Shown: piece by piece, positions 17,758 through 26,230 of the stretch
Position numbering within the stretch: position 1 is the stretch's first letter
Layout: every line of letters begins with the position of its first letter
NCBI RefSeq assembly: GCF_014831675.1
Contig: NZ_VJXY01000017.1
Span: 95,366 to 159,365 of the forward strand
DNA length: 64,000 bases
Direction of reading: 5' to 3'
Source of the DNA: Komarekiella delphini-convector SJRDD-AB1
GTDB taxonomy: Bacteria; Cyanobacteriota; Cyanobacteriia; Cyanobacteriales; Nostocaceae
Translations under genes and position numbers: made by a program
Notes under the pieces: model-generated
What the model was told of the DNA's origin: nothing
Database searches by the model: none
The model's input: only the letters and a program-made list of their open reading frames with translations

Positions 17758-18312
17758 TCATCGCCGTCTGACATTTCCATCAGGCATGATAGTATCTTCA
17801 AAATCTGCTTGTTGGAAATTTGCTCCAGTGGTGTTGGCTTTATTTAGATTTGCCTCTTCTAAATCTGCCCTTTGGAGATTAGCTTGCTGTAAGTTTGCTG
17901 ACTGCAAATTTGCTTTTTCCAAATTTGCATTAATCAGATTTGCTCCCTGTAAGTTAGCTCCTTGTAAGTTCGCTTTTTCTAAATCTGCTTGTTGAAGATT
18001 TGCTTGTCGGAGGTCAGCACCTTGTAAATTGGCATCTTCTAAATCTGCGTTTTGTAAATTTGCTCCAGCCAAGTTACAGCCTGCACATTGTTTAGTTTGT
18101 AGTAAACGTGAAACTTCGTTTGATACCTTTTGATTTGGTACTTGTGCAACAGGTGGTACGGGCTGAGTTGGTTGTTGAACAACAGGAGAAGCAACTTGTG
18201 GCGGGTCAGCTACAACTTGAGGAGGCTCGTTATTATTACAACCAGCAGCAAATGCCAAAAAGGTTGCTGTTGATGCCAAGAAAAAGAGTCTGTTTGAAGT
18301 TGATTTGTTCAT
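17758..18312 (-). CDS. Pentapeptide-repeat lipoprotein
   Basis: 184 residues. The N-terminus is a lipoprotein signal: FFLASTATFLAFAAGC, with the lipobox Cys at about residue 25. A Pro/Gln/Val-rich linker follows, then QCAGCNLAGANLQNADLED and about 17 A(N/D)Lxx pentapeptides, which fold as a right-handed quadrilateral beta helix. The protein is expected to be anchored in the outer or plasma membrane. Such repeat proteins are abundant in cyanobacteria and mostly of unknown role. It ends 27 bases before the phospholipase D-like gene on the same strand. Confidence 0.85.
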   Translation of the reverse strand: MNKSTSNRLFFLASTATFLAFAAGCNNNEPPQVVADPPQVASPVVQQPTQPVPPVAQVPNQKVSNEVSRLLQTKQCAGCNLAGANLQNADLEDANLQGADLRQANLQQADLEKANLQGANLQGANLINANLEKANLQSANLQQANLQRADLEEANLNKANTTGANFQQADFEDTIMPDGNVRRR

Positions 18313-18355
18313 TTATATCTCCGTAGCTAAAACAATTAGACAGATCAATATGACT

Positions 18356-18382
18356 AGAAGTCTCTGTATCAGACTTCTTTTT
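18356..18382 (+). terminator. Intrinsic-terminator-like hairpin
   Basis: AGAAGTCT (18356-18363) pairs with AGACTTCT (18371-18378) around 7 bases and is followed by TTTT on the plus strand. No plus-strand gene lies upstream, so it may instead be a repeat or may stop antisense transcription entering the rhomboid gene region. Confidence 0.35.
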
Positions 18383-18518
18383 GTAACTGAATAAATAGAA
18401 TTTATTTTAAAAGTTACTAAATATTCCTCTATCAAATGGAAAAGATATCTATGAAAGATTTATTTATTTATGCATAACTTTTTTATTCCAACAATCTTAA
18501 TGTGAAAAATCAAATATT

Positions 18519-19214
18519 TTAACTACGCTTGTGCAAGCCAAAAAAGGGAGCAAGAATGGCCCCAAAAACGAAACCGCCAGCGTGCGCCCAGTAAGCAATT
18601 CCACCGCTTTCCATACCGATATTACTACGAGCTTGTAAGCTAGCAAAACTGTAAAAAGCTTGCTGGACAAACCAAAATCCTAGAAATAAATATGCAGGAA
18701 GTCTGACTGTAGTAATAAAAAATCCTAGGGGAATTAAGGTCAAAATTTCGGCTCGTGGAAATCGGAAAATATATGCACCTAAAACACCCGCGATCGCACC
18801 ACTTGCACCCAAAGATGGTATTGTAGAATTTTGTGAAAAGAACCACTGACTTAACCCAGCTAAAACACCGCATATCAAATAAAACACTAAATATTTAATA
18901 TGCCCTAAACGGTCTTCAATATTGTTACCAAAAATATGCAAAAATAGCATATTCCCCCCAAGGTGCAAAAAACCACCATGCAAAAATTGGGAGGTAATCA
19001 AAGTCATCCACTCAGGAACTAATGGACTTGGCACACCAACAGGACAACTACCCGAAAGTTGGCAGGGCACTAATGCCGCAGTAAAGAAAAATCCTTGTAA
19101 TTGTTGTGGTGTTAGGTTGAGTTGATAAATAAAAACAAGAATATTAATAGCGATAATTCCATAGGTAATATATGGAGTAATTGTTGTTGGATTATTATCA
19201 CGTAATGGAACCAT
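18519..19214 (-). CDS. Rhomboid-family intramembrane serine protease
   Basis: 231 residues with six predicted transmembrane helices. The catalytic serine is S138 in LGASGAIAG, and the paired histidine is H211 in YWAHAGGFVFG. The first loop has the rhomboid WR-like region, and HLGGNMLFLHIFGNNIEDRLG (84-104) carries the structural His/Asn pair. The enzyme cleaves membrane-embedded substrates in the plasma or thylakoid membrane; the substrate is unknown. It is 27 bases upstream of the pentapeptide gene region's spacer start only in the sense of strand order, with a 206-bp gap holding a hairpin. Confidence 0.9.
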   Translation of the reverse strand: MVPLRDNNPTTITPYITYGIIAINILVFIYQLNLTPQQLQGFFFTAALVPCQLSGSCPVGVPSPLVPEWMTLITSQFLHGGFLHLGGNMLFLHIFGNNIEDRLGHIKYLVFYLICGVLAGLSQWFFSQNSTIPSLGASGAIAGVLGAYIFRFPRAEILTLIPLGFFITTVRLPAYLFLGFWFVQQAFYSFASLQARSNIGMESGGIAYWAHAGGFVFGAILAPFFGLHKRS

Positions 19215-19241
19215 GCTGAATTTTCCTGCTAATTTATACTT

Positions 19242-19592
19242 TTAAACGGCTCTTACTAGCAATCCTAAGATTGTAGAAACGATTGTCAGCACAATTGAAG
19301 CTAACAATGCTGGCAATAAACCAGTAATTAAAAAGCCGGGTATCAAAACTCCTACAAACCAAAGCATCAATGCATTAACAACAAATAAGAAAAGACCCAA
19401 CGTAACAATTGTTAAAGGAAGTGTAAGAATAAATATTATTGGTCGAACAAATGCGTTGACTAAACCTAAAACTAATGCGGCAATTGCGGCTGTACCAAAG
19501 TTATTAAATTCAAAGCCTGGAACAATGTATGCTGTAATTAAAAGTGATACAGCACTGAGAAGCCAAGTTAAGAAGAAGTTAATTATCAACAT
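19242..19592 (-). CDS. Phage-holin-like small membrane protein (PF04020 type)
   Basis: 116 residues, almost entirely hydrophobic, with four predicted helices. The conserved core AALVLGLVNAFVRPIIFILTLP followed by LGLFLFVVNALMLW is characteristic of the membrane family annotated as phage holin family IV, widespread in cyanobacteria. Despite the name, there is no prophage context here, and the role is unknown. It lies 27 bases upstream of the rhomboid gene on the same strand and is probably co-transcribed with it. Confidence 0.85.
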   Translation of the reverse strand: MLIINFFLTWLLSAVSLLITAYIVPGFEFNNFGTAAIAALVLGLVNAFVRPIIFILTLPLTIVTLGLFLFVVNALMLWFVGVLIPGFLITGLLPALLASIVLTIVSTILGLLVRAV

Positions 19593-20024
19593 AATTAAAA
19601 TCAGGTTAAAATTCTAAACTCCAATTTTGAAGCTATTAAAAATATTAAGCACAGCGAGACTTAGTACTCAATAGACCTTTGGCAAAAAGATATTTTTGCA
19701 CTCTTGGGGAAAAGCGCAAAGTCTGAGCGGAGGCTTCCTCCGACCAGAACTTTGTAAGAGAGGGTAAAGGTTAAAGGGGAAGGGTTGTGAGTTCCTTTTC
19801 CCTTTATCCCTTAACCTTTACTCTGACTTTTGCAAGAAGTTTAATATTTTTAGTTTGCAAAATAAATGTGATTCAAAAATGACAGTTATGATGAAATTTG
19901 TTTATTAACATAAATGAAGCGGTATAGAATATAACGTTAAGCTTCTAACAAATGCCTTTGGCTAGAAGCTCACGTTAATATAAACATTGTCCTCAATTTA
20001 TCTACAGTAGAGAGACATACTGTT
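19593..20024. other. Gene-free spacer with two inverted repeats
   Basis: This 432-bp spacer has no supported gene. At 19719-19753 it holds a member of the AAAGT...ACTTT hairpin family (core GGAGGCTTCCTCC). At 19758-19824 a long imperfect inverted repeat pairs GAGGGTAAAGGTTAAAGGGG with CCCTTAACCTTTACTCT. A third stem, GAAGC...GCTTC, surrounds about 19917-19970. Confidence 0.5.
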
Positions 20025-20903
20025 TTATTGCAAGCGATCGCCTAAATTTATAGATAGCCCCATGCGTGTAAATAACCCTGGTGCTAGAAACGTTATCCAT
20101 AGTCCTACTAAAGCAAAAGTTATCAGGTCACGCGGAAATTCACTGCTGCTGATGAGGCGAGAAACAGCAATCAAAGCCATCAATACTCCCAAACCAATTG
20201 CTATTTTCAACATTTGTTTGCGCCTGGAAATATTTATAGGGTGATACCGGATATACCAATATTCCAAAGGAACTCCAATGGCTGCACCTACAGCAGCGCC
20301 AAAAACTTCCCAACCTTCAGGAAAAGAATCGGCAAAGGGAAACACGACAAGTGGTATGGAAAGACAGAGAATTAGCAAAAATTTAAATGTCCGTCCTGAG
20401 AAGAAATGCACCAGTAGAGGCAATAACCGCTGATAGACTACTAGCATAATTAACCCAGTTACCGTACCGCCAAGCAAGTCCGCTAAATAATGTACGCCCA
20501 AGTATAAGCGAGACAACATAACTAGCAAAACAATACATACTGTAACGGCTGCTGGCATATAACCAAAAGTGGTTAAATTTCCCCAAAGAACAATTGCAGT
20601 TCCGGTATGTCCGCTGGGAAACGAAGATATATCCAGCTGTTTATAAACAAAAATATCTGGATGTTGGGGACGCGGCACATAAAAGATTGACCAAATTAGT
20701 ACGTTGATTATTTGTAGTACAACAACAGCACCTAACAAGCTGTAAGCAAACCGCCGTCCATTAATCCAAAATGCTAAAGCGAAAATTAACGCAACAGTTG
20801 TACCCGAACCCAGTTGTGTGACAGCCTCAAAGAACCAACTCCAACTATCACCAAACCATCGCTGAATAATAATAATTGGCTGATGATTCCAAAGTATTTC
20901 CAT
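20025..20903 (-). CDS. PAP2-family membrane phosphatase
   Basis: 292 residues with about seven transmembrane helices. The acid phosphatase signature is split as usual: YVPRP (75-79), PSGH (96-99) and SRLYLGVHYLAD (131-142), whose His and Asp complete the active site. Such enzymes dephosphorylate membrane lipids such as phosphatidate or undecaprenyl diphosphate. The C-terminal third (about 190-292) is extra membrane sequence with no motif I recognise. The start ATG at 20901-20903 fits the first helix. It is monocistronic. Confidence 0.85.
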   Translation of the reverse strand: MEILWNHQPIIIIQRWFGDSWSWFFEAVTQLGSGTTVALIFALAFWINGRRFAYSLLGAVVVLQIINVLIWSIFYVPRPQHPDIFVYKQLDISSFPSGHTGTAIVLWGNLTTFGYMPAAVTVCIVLLVMLSRLYLGVHYLADLLGGTVTGLIMLVVYQRLLPLLVHFFSGRTFKFLLILCLSIPLVVFPFADSFPEGWEVFGAAVGAAIGVPLEYWYIRYHPINISRRKQMLKIAIGLGVLMALIAVSRLISSSEFPRDLITFALVGLWITFLAPGLFTRMGLSINLGDRLQ

Positions 20904-21001
20904 CCTTATACTTTTTTCTTATTAAAAGATGGCGCTAAGTAGCTAGGCGTAAATAAATTAAAGTTTGTAGTAAGGACTTTAGTCCTGATTATTTTTGTTT
21001 T

Positions 21002-21065
21002 GAGCAATGAATCTCACTTACGAACTAGAATTTTATTTCATGTTTAATTATACCTACCTACTTAA
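21002..21065. repeat. Dispersed repeat, copy A
   Basis: The stretch from GAGCAATGAATCTCAC through TTTAATTATACCTACCTACTTAA closely matches 49214-49273. Both copies share the order GAGC(A/G)ATGAATC, CTA(A)GA, ATTTTAT, TTTAATTAT and CCTACTTAA. It is non-coding and probably a degenerate member of a dispersed repeat family. Confidence 0.55.
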
Positions 21066-21068
21066 TTG

Positions 21069-22418
21069 CTATTTGGCGATCGCTAAAGCTTTTAAAGCCG
21101 CTTGGTAACTTTGCTCAATGCTGTTGCGATCGCGTTGTTCGTCAACTTGTTCTAAACAGTGACGGCTAATCATTTCAGCATGACACTTAAGTATATCCCG
21201 GTCTTTGTCGTTATGGGTGTAGGCTGCAATACGTGTTATTGCCTCCAATAACCGAATTTGTACAGCAACATCAGGCTGGCTATACTGTCGAATCTGATTA
21301 AAAGCATCATCAATTACCCCTGAAAAAGTAACTGACTCCGCAATCACCCGCAGTTGGTTTTGATTGTCGTAGCGGTAAGGTGAGGGAAATTCTCTTTCAG
21401 CTAAACGGCAAATTCCAGCGCTGAGTTGGTCAATACATCGAATCGCTGTAAATGGATCATTGATGCCAGGGGAAATGGCACGCACAGCAACTTCAACGAG
21501 TTGATTGATACAAAATTCTAAGTCCTGTTGTTCTGTACGTTGTTCACCCAGAATAAATACATCATTGATTTGTTTACGTAGAGATGCCAAATTACTTTTG
21601 GTATCATTACTTTCTTTGGATAAAACCATCACCAATTCACTACCTTGTACAACGTACTTACCAGGGCGCAGCTGAACACGTATAAGTAAGTTTCTTGATG
21701 TGGCGATTTCCATCAATTTTTCCACATCAATTGCCTGAATGTAACCAGTGCTTTTTGATAATACAGGAAAGGCTTCTTCGTCAAAATTAGTTAGTATTTC
21801 CTTAACTGGTTGCTGTTGGGATTCGGAAATGGCACGCCCAACTTTATGAGGGAAGAGGCGGTCTACAGCACTATCTAAATCTTTGCCAACCTTACTAATA
21901 ATACGCGAAGCCTGCATTGAACTTGAGGCGTGATGAATAAAGTAGATAAGTACGGCAATGCTGGTAATTGCTAACACAATACCAACTGTAACTGAGATTT
22001 GCGGAATAAATTCGTCGTAATCCTCATCACGAATTGTCCGCAGTACAAGCAAAGAGTAGATGAACGTAGCAACGAACGTGCCTAAAACTATTTGATTTCC
22101 CGTGTCCTGCAAGAAATTCCGCATCAGCCGCGGCCCAAACTGGGAGGAAGCAAGCTGAAGGGCAACGATCGCAATTGAAAAAGCCGTGGTAGCTACAGTC
22201 ACCATTGACCCTGCAACAGCAGAAAGCAGAGTCCGCGCACCATCGGGGCCACCAGTATAAATCCAGCCCCACTTCTGTAGCGGCCCCATGTTTCCCGTAC
22301 GGTCAACAGTTAGCATTGTCGCTGCTAGTACTACTGCTGCGATCGCCATTAAAGTTGGTACAAACCAGTAACTAGAATGAAGTGAGTCCCAAAGTTTGCT
22401 GAGTTTAATGTTTTTCAT
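21069..22418 (-). CDS. DUF2254 membrane protein
   Basis: 449 residues. Two N-terminal helices (about 16-38 and 58-88) and two more (about 107-128 and 141-163) are followed by a soluble C-terminal half. The segments SAVAGSMVTVATTAFSIAIVALQLASSQFGPR and DTGNQIVLGTFVATFIYSLLVLR, plus INQLVEVAVRAISPGINDPFTA in the soluble part, are the conserved blocks of DUF2254, a family of unknown function. Cation transport or mechanosensing has been suggested only by topology. It is monocistronic, with a 13-bp-stem palindrome just upstream. Confidence 0.85.
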   Translation of the reverse strand: MKNIKLSKLWDSLHSSYWFVPTLMAIAAVVLAATMLTVDRTGNMGPLQKWGWIYTGGPDGARTLLSAVAGSMVTVATTAFSIAIVALQLASSQFGPRLMRNFLQDTGNQIVLGTFVATFIYSLLVLRTIRDEDYDEFIPQISVTVGIVLAITSIAVLIYFIHHASSSMQASRIISKVGKDLDSAVDRLFPHKVGRAISESQQQPVKEILTNFDEEAFPVLSKSTGYIQAIDVEKLMEIATSRNLLIRVQLRPGKYVVQGSELVMVLSKESNDTKSNLASLRKQINDVFILGEQRTEQQDLEFCINQLVEVAVRAISPGINDPFTAIRCIDQLSAGICRLAEREFPSPYRYDNQNQLRVIAESVTFSGVIDDAFNQIRQYSQPDVAVQIRLLEAITRIAAYTHNDKDRDILKCHAEMISRHCLEQVDEQRDRNSIEQSYQAALKALAIAK

Positions 22419-22450
22419 TGCACAAGATGGCTCAAAAGCAAGTACATGGG

Positions 22451-22477
22451 TAGGGACACGGCAATGCCGTGTCCCTA
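22451..22477. repeat. Perfect 13-bp palindrome
   Basis: TAGGGACACGGCA and TGCCGTGTCCCTA are separated by a single A, giving an almost loop-free cruciform upstream of the DUF2254 gene. This GGACACGGCA type is a common dispersed palindrome in cyanobacterial genomes. Confidence 0.6.
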
Positions 22478-22588
22478 TGGGTATCTGTGTTCATCTATGG
22501 TTAATTATTTTTTCTGTAACTTATACCAATTCAAAAAAATAATGTGACAGACAGAACATTTATAGACATTGCAATGTAACGTCTCTAC

Positions 22589-22891
22589 TTAAGATGTTTG
22601 GCGAATTAAGCTGGCGCTTTTGGTTGTACTATCCCAAACTATCCAGTTAATAGTATTGTCTAAATCATCAGCATTATTTGAAACTTTAAAATATAGCTTT
22701 TCTTCGCCTTTAGTTTCAATAGCAAAATCAGCATTTTGGGCATAAACTACTTTAAAACCTTTATCTCGTAAGCAATACATCGCCCAAGCTTTTAACGATT
22801 GCTTATATGGTTCGTGTGGAATTGGCGGCTTTGTAATTGTCTGTTCAATGACTTTAAATATTTGTATTAATTTCTGACTCGAATTAGACAC
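22589..22891 (-). CDS. Hypothetical protein
   Basis: About 100 residues. I chose the GTG at 22889-22891, which has GAGG nine bases upstream and starts after the preceding gene. The frame also extends to a TTG at 22942 that would overlap the VOC gene. The C-terminal two thirds (AMYCLRDKGFKVVYAQNADFAIETKGEEKLYFKVSNN) has alternating strands and resembles a small restriction-endonuclease-like fold (acidic residue plus ExK-type spacing), but this is only an impression. It is co-oriented with and 19 bases downstream of the VOC gene, so they may be one transcript. Confidence 0.6.
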   Translation of the reverse strand: MSNSSQKLIQIFKVIEQTITKPPIPHEPYKQSLKAWAMYCLRDKGFKVVYAQNADFAIETKGEEKLYFKVSNNADDLDNTINWIVWDSTTKSASLIRQTS

Positions 22892-22910
22892 TTTTGTTAT
22901 TACCTCTAAC

Positions 22911-23378
22911 TTAAGTAACTTCTGGATCGCAACGAATTTCAATCATAAAGCCATCGGGGTCGTAGAAGTATACACCCCTACCAGTAGGACGGGTAACTGG
23001 GCCATGGGCGATCGCTATTTGATTTTCTCTGATTACTGCCACTGCTTGCTCAAATAACTGCGGTTCTATGTCAAAAGCAAGATGGTATGCTCTGGTAAAA
23101 CTCTGTTCTGGATCTAAATTTGGTGGTGTCAGATCCGGTGTCCAAAATAAGTCTAGAATTATACGATCCGGCGTGACAAAATTGGCTACTTTTCCTGCTG
23201 CTACCAATTCAAGCAGAGTTGCGGGTACTTCGTCGCCAGTCAGTTCATGCAAACCCAGAATAGTGCCGTAAAAGTACCGGGAAGCTTGCATATCTTTAAC
23301 GTTGAGGGCAATGTGATGCACCTTACGCAAATTACCCGGAGCTAGGACTCTGTTAAAAGAATTGGGGCTAGATAGCAT
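22911..23378 (-). CDS. VOC/glyoxalase-superfamily protein
   Basis: 155 residues. Two beta-alpha-beta-beta-beta modules are visible: VHHIALNVKDMQASRYFYGTILGLHEL at 20-46 and YHLAFDIEPQLFEQAVAVI at about 93-111. It ends with GRGVYFYDPDGFMIEIRCDPE, where the final Glu and the His in HHIAL are the usual metal ligands of vicinal-oxygen-chelate enzymes. Family members include glyoxalase I, dioxygenases and resistance proteins, and the substrate is not predictable. The ATG at 23376-23378 is the only good start. Confidence 0.85.
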   Translation of the reverse strand: MLSSPNSFNRVLAPGNLRKVHHIALNVKDMQASRYFYGTILGLHELTGDEVPATLLELVAAGKVANFVTPDRIILDLFWTPDLTPPNLDPEQSFTRAYHLAFDIEPQLFEQAVAVIRENQIAIAHGPVTRPTGRGVYFYDPDGFMIEIRCDPEVT

Positions 23379-23637
23379 GATAGAACCAAATTTCTGTACT
23401 GAGATAGAAGTTAAACTTTATTAGGGATTGGGGAACTCGGGGCCCCGTCTGGGGATAAGGGGCAATGGGGATTAGGGACTAGGGACTGGGAAGATTTGGT
23501 TAAAATCCCGCCTCTTATGAGCAGATTTCTCCAATTTTAAAGTCAGGTTAAAACCCTGCCCTTAATGTGCGGATTTCTTTCCCAATCCCTAGTACCCAGT
23601 ACCCAGTCCTCAGTCCCTTTTATCATAAACAGTTCCC

Positions 23638-24111
23638 ATGCCATTTGATTATTCTTTAGACTTTCCAAATATCGACTTTCGCCAACATCCTGAACTCTAT
23701 CGTGTTGGTAAAGGCGAGCAGGGTGTACTTTTGGTAGAACCTTATAAATCAGAAATTCTTCCCTACTGGCGGTTTAAAACTCCTGACATTGCCAAAGAGT
23801 CGAGCGAGAAAATCTATGAGCTTTTTCTTGATTATTTAGAGAAAGATGATTTTGTCGGCGCAGACATGGCGAGGAAGTTTATCCAAATGGGATATACCCG
23901 CTCCCGTCGTTATGCTAATCATAAAAGCGGCAGAAAATATAAACAAAATTCCGAAACATCAAACTCTAAAAAAGAGATTTTACCTTACGATGTAGACCCA
24001 GTGAAAGCGGAATCAGCAGCAATATTTAAAGCCAAGTGGATACAAGCAAAGACAAATGAGAAATATCAAGAGCTTTTAGCCAAGCATAAACAGATGTATG
24101 AAGTAGGGTAA
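23638..24111 (+). CDS. DUF4385 protein
   Basis: 157 residues. The conserved blocks YRVGKGEQGVLLVEPYKSEILPYWRFKTP (about 21-49) and DFVGADMARKFIQMGYTRSRRYANHKSGRKY (about 71-101), followed by DPVKAESAAIFKAKW, are those of DUF4385, a small cytoplasmic family of unknown function found in many bacteria. The ATG at 23638 follows a repeat-rich spacer without an obvious ribosome site. It is monocistronic. Confidence 0.85.
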   Translation: MPFDYSLDFPNIDFRQHPELYRVGKGEQGVLLVEPYKSEILPYWRFKTPDIAKESSEKIYELFLDYLEKDDFVGADMARKFIQMGYTRSRRYANHKSGRKYKQNSETSNSKKEILPYDVDPVKAESAAIFKAKWIQAKTNEKYQELLAKHKQMYEVG

Positions 24112-24159
24112 GACACTATTAACTTTCAATTGAGCAACTTTCGGAGAGTACGTTACGCG

Positions 24160-24399
24160 AATGAACCTCTAAGCTTCGCGAATAAACCTCTGAGCTTCGC
24201 GAATGAACCTCTGAGCTTCGCGAATGAACCTCTAAGCTTCGCGAATAAACCTCTGAGCTTCGCGAATGAACCTCTGAGCTTCGCGAATGAACCTCTGAGC
24301 TTCGCGAATAAACTTCTGAGCTTTGCGAATAAACTTCTGAGCTTTGCGAATGAACCTCTGAGCTTTGCGAATGAACCTCTGAGCTTCGCGAATAAACCT
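24160..24399. repeat. 21-bp tandem array with TTCGCGAA palindromes (11 units plus a partial)
   Basis: Eleven full units of 21 bp (AAT-G/A-AACCTCTGAGCTTCGCG type) run from 24160 to 24390, with a partial twelfth. Most units contain the 8-bp palindrome TTCGCGAA across the unit boundary; units 8-10 have TTTGCGAA. The plus frame stays open with a heptapeptide period (NEPLSFA/NKPLSFA), starting only from a TTG at 24130, so coding is doubtful. The spacing equals about two turns of the DNA helix. Confidence 0.85.
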
Positions 24400-24566
24400 T
24401 GGGGACTAATTACAGAAAGTCGTCACTCACATTATGGCTAATTAATTTAAGATGAACGCCATCGCCGTTCGCGTAGCGTCTCGAAGAGAAGGCGGGCGCT
24501 CTGCGCGATCGCATCTCCTCTTTGGGCAAGCCAACAAAAATCATTAAGATAAGATGTACGCGATCG

Positions 24567-24878
24567 CATCTCCCCCTTAACCCTCTTTTGTCACTTTAAG
24601 CAGAGGAAAAATAGAAATCAGCATTGTTTAAGTAATTAAAAACTGAACTTGTCAGGCTAGAAATAATAGATTGAAGTCTAGAAAATTTCAAACATAACTG
24701 TGGAATAGGAAAAACGGTTAACCAAGGATATATCAGGTTAAATGAAATGAACGGTTGCACAAGTAAACGGAGATTATTAAGGATATTTTTCCAACCATTT
24801 CCATTATCCCACCAAGAGTGTGAAGCAAATTTTGACTCTTGTTTAGGTGGAGTGACAAAAGAGGGTTAAAGGGAGATG
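24567..24878 (-). mobile_element. Internally deleted insertion sequence with 28-bp inverted ends
   Basis: The left end (24567-24595) and right end (24851-24878) are inverted repeats: CATCTCCC-TTAACCC-TCTTTTGTCACT on one strand and its complement on the other, with one indel and one mismatch. Between them the minus strand is open for about 85 codons ending at a TAA (24596-24598). It reads ESKFASHSWWDNGNGWKNIL then LRLLVQPFISFNLIYPWL, which resembles the C-terminus of a cyanobacterial transposase. The N-terminal part is missing. The rest of 24400-25047 holds HIP1-rich repeats and no supported gene. Confidence 0.65.
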
Positions 24879-25047
24879 CTATGTTTCCCAACTGAAGCTA
24901 ATTCTACCTGATCTTGTGATGCATCCCTAATTCAGCCATTTCATAAAATTGTATTACCACATTTAACAAGATGCAGATAAAACTAATGAAACAAAGTTGT
25001 AGTTTTGGGAATACTAAATCTATTACCAAACTTAATAGGAAGGGGTC

Positions 25048-26145
25048 ATGCCGAGAGAGTCATGGAATAATAGCTCGAAAAATACTGTTCCCTTGCAATT
25101 ACCTACAACATATCTCAAACCAGTGAAGCGTAATACAATTACCCATGAATTTGACTCAACACAACCAGAAATACTACTTCCACAAGAACATGATGACCAC
25201 TTATCAGAAGCATCTAAGCTAATGCACCAAGGAATTCAACAGCAACAGGCTGGTGAATTGATAGCGGCGATAAAGTCATTACAGCAATCTCTAGAGATGT
25301 TTCAAGCAGTTGGTGATTTACAAAAACAGGCACAGGTGCTTTCTTTTTTGGGATTGGTAACTTACACCGCAGGGGACTATAAGAGTACTATCTCCTACTG
25401 TCATCAGTGTCTATCCTTAGGTAAGGAAACTTCAGACTTTGCGTTGCAAATGCAAGCGCTTTCTCATCTGGGTAATGCTTATCGTCATCTTAATGACCAT
25501 AAAAAAGCAACTGAGTTTCTGCAAAAGTGTTTGGAAATAACGCAGCAGTTGCAAGACAAGCGCAGTCAAGTGGCGGCACTGAATAATTTAGGATTGGTGT
25601 ATAAAGCTTTGGGCAACTTTACGCAAGCAATTGAGTATCAGCAGCAAAGTTTAGAAATTGTGCGGGAACTCAAAGACAACTGGGGTGAAGAACAGGTCTT
25701 AAAGAATCTGGGCAATGCTTGGTATGCTTTGGACAATTACCCAAAAGCGATCGCCTATTATGAGCAGTGTGTAGTATTAGCACGATCCTTAAAAAATGTT
25801 CGCAGTGCTTCTCAAGTGCTAAAAAATTTGGGTAATGCTTGCTATGCTTTAGGGGATTATGCCAAAGCTATTAAGTATTATGAAGAACGTTTGCAATTAG
25901 CTAAAGAAATTCGAGACAAGCGCAGCGAAGAACAATCTTTAGGTAGTTTAGGAGTTGCTTGTGAAGCTTTGGGTGACTATACCAAAGCGATTTCATATTA
26001 TGAAGAACGTTTATTGTTAGCCAGGACTATTAAAGATCGCCGCAGTGAAGAACAAGCCCTTGCCAGTTTAAGAGTCGCTTGCTACGCTTTGGGCGATTAT
26101 GCTAAAGCAATGCAATACCAGCAGGGGACATCTGCAAATAGTTAA
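25048..26145 (+). CDS. TPR-repeat protein
   Basis: 365 residues from ATG 25048 with GGAAGGGG upstream. After about 60 disordered residues there are about seven to eight tetratricopeptide repeats of the 40-residue type, e.g. ALNNLGLVYKALGNFTQAIEYQQQSLEIVRELKD and LKNLGNACYALGDYAKAIKYYEERL. The repeat DNA is also conserved at 120-bp spacing, showing recent duplication of units. Such scaffolds mediate protein binding; similar arrays occur in cyanobacterial signalling proteins (Rapsyn/Lgn-like). No catalytic domain is attached, and the partner is unknown. Confidence 0.85.
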   Translation: MPRESWNNSSKNTVPLQLPTTYLKPVKRNTITHEFDSTQPEILLPQEHDDHLSEASKLMHQGIQQQQAGELIAAIKSLQQSLEMFQAVGDLQKQAQVLSFLGLVTYTAGDYKSTISYCHQCLSLGKETSDFALQMQALSHLGNAYRHLNDHKKATEFLQKCLEITQQLQDKRSQVAALNNLGLVYKALGNFTQAIEYQQQSLEIVRELKDNWGEEQVLKNLGNAWYALDNYPKAIAYYEQCVVLARSLKNVRSASQVLKNLGNACYALGDYAKAIKYYEERLQLAKEIRDKRSEEQSLGSLGVACEALGDYTKAISYYEERLLLARTIKDRRSEEQALASLRVACYALGDYAKAMQYQQGTSANS

Positions 26146-26230
26146 GTCGCACAGAGGAAAGAGGAGGGGGAGAAAGAGAGGAGAAATCAATAATTCACAA
26201 TTTAAAGTGCAAAATTTAAAATTAAAATTA

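Noticed and set aside
24160-24399. Possible CRISPR array
   Set aside because: Units are contiguous with no variable spacers.
24130-24441. 103-codon frame made of NEPLSFA heptapeptides
   Set aside because: Only a TTG start without ribosome site, and it is better explained as a 21-bp DNA array; left as a repeat.
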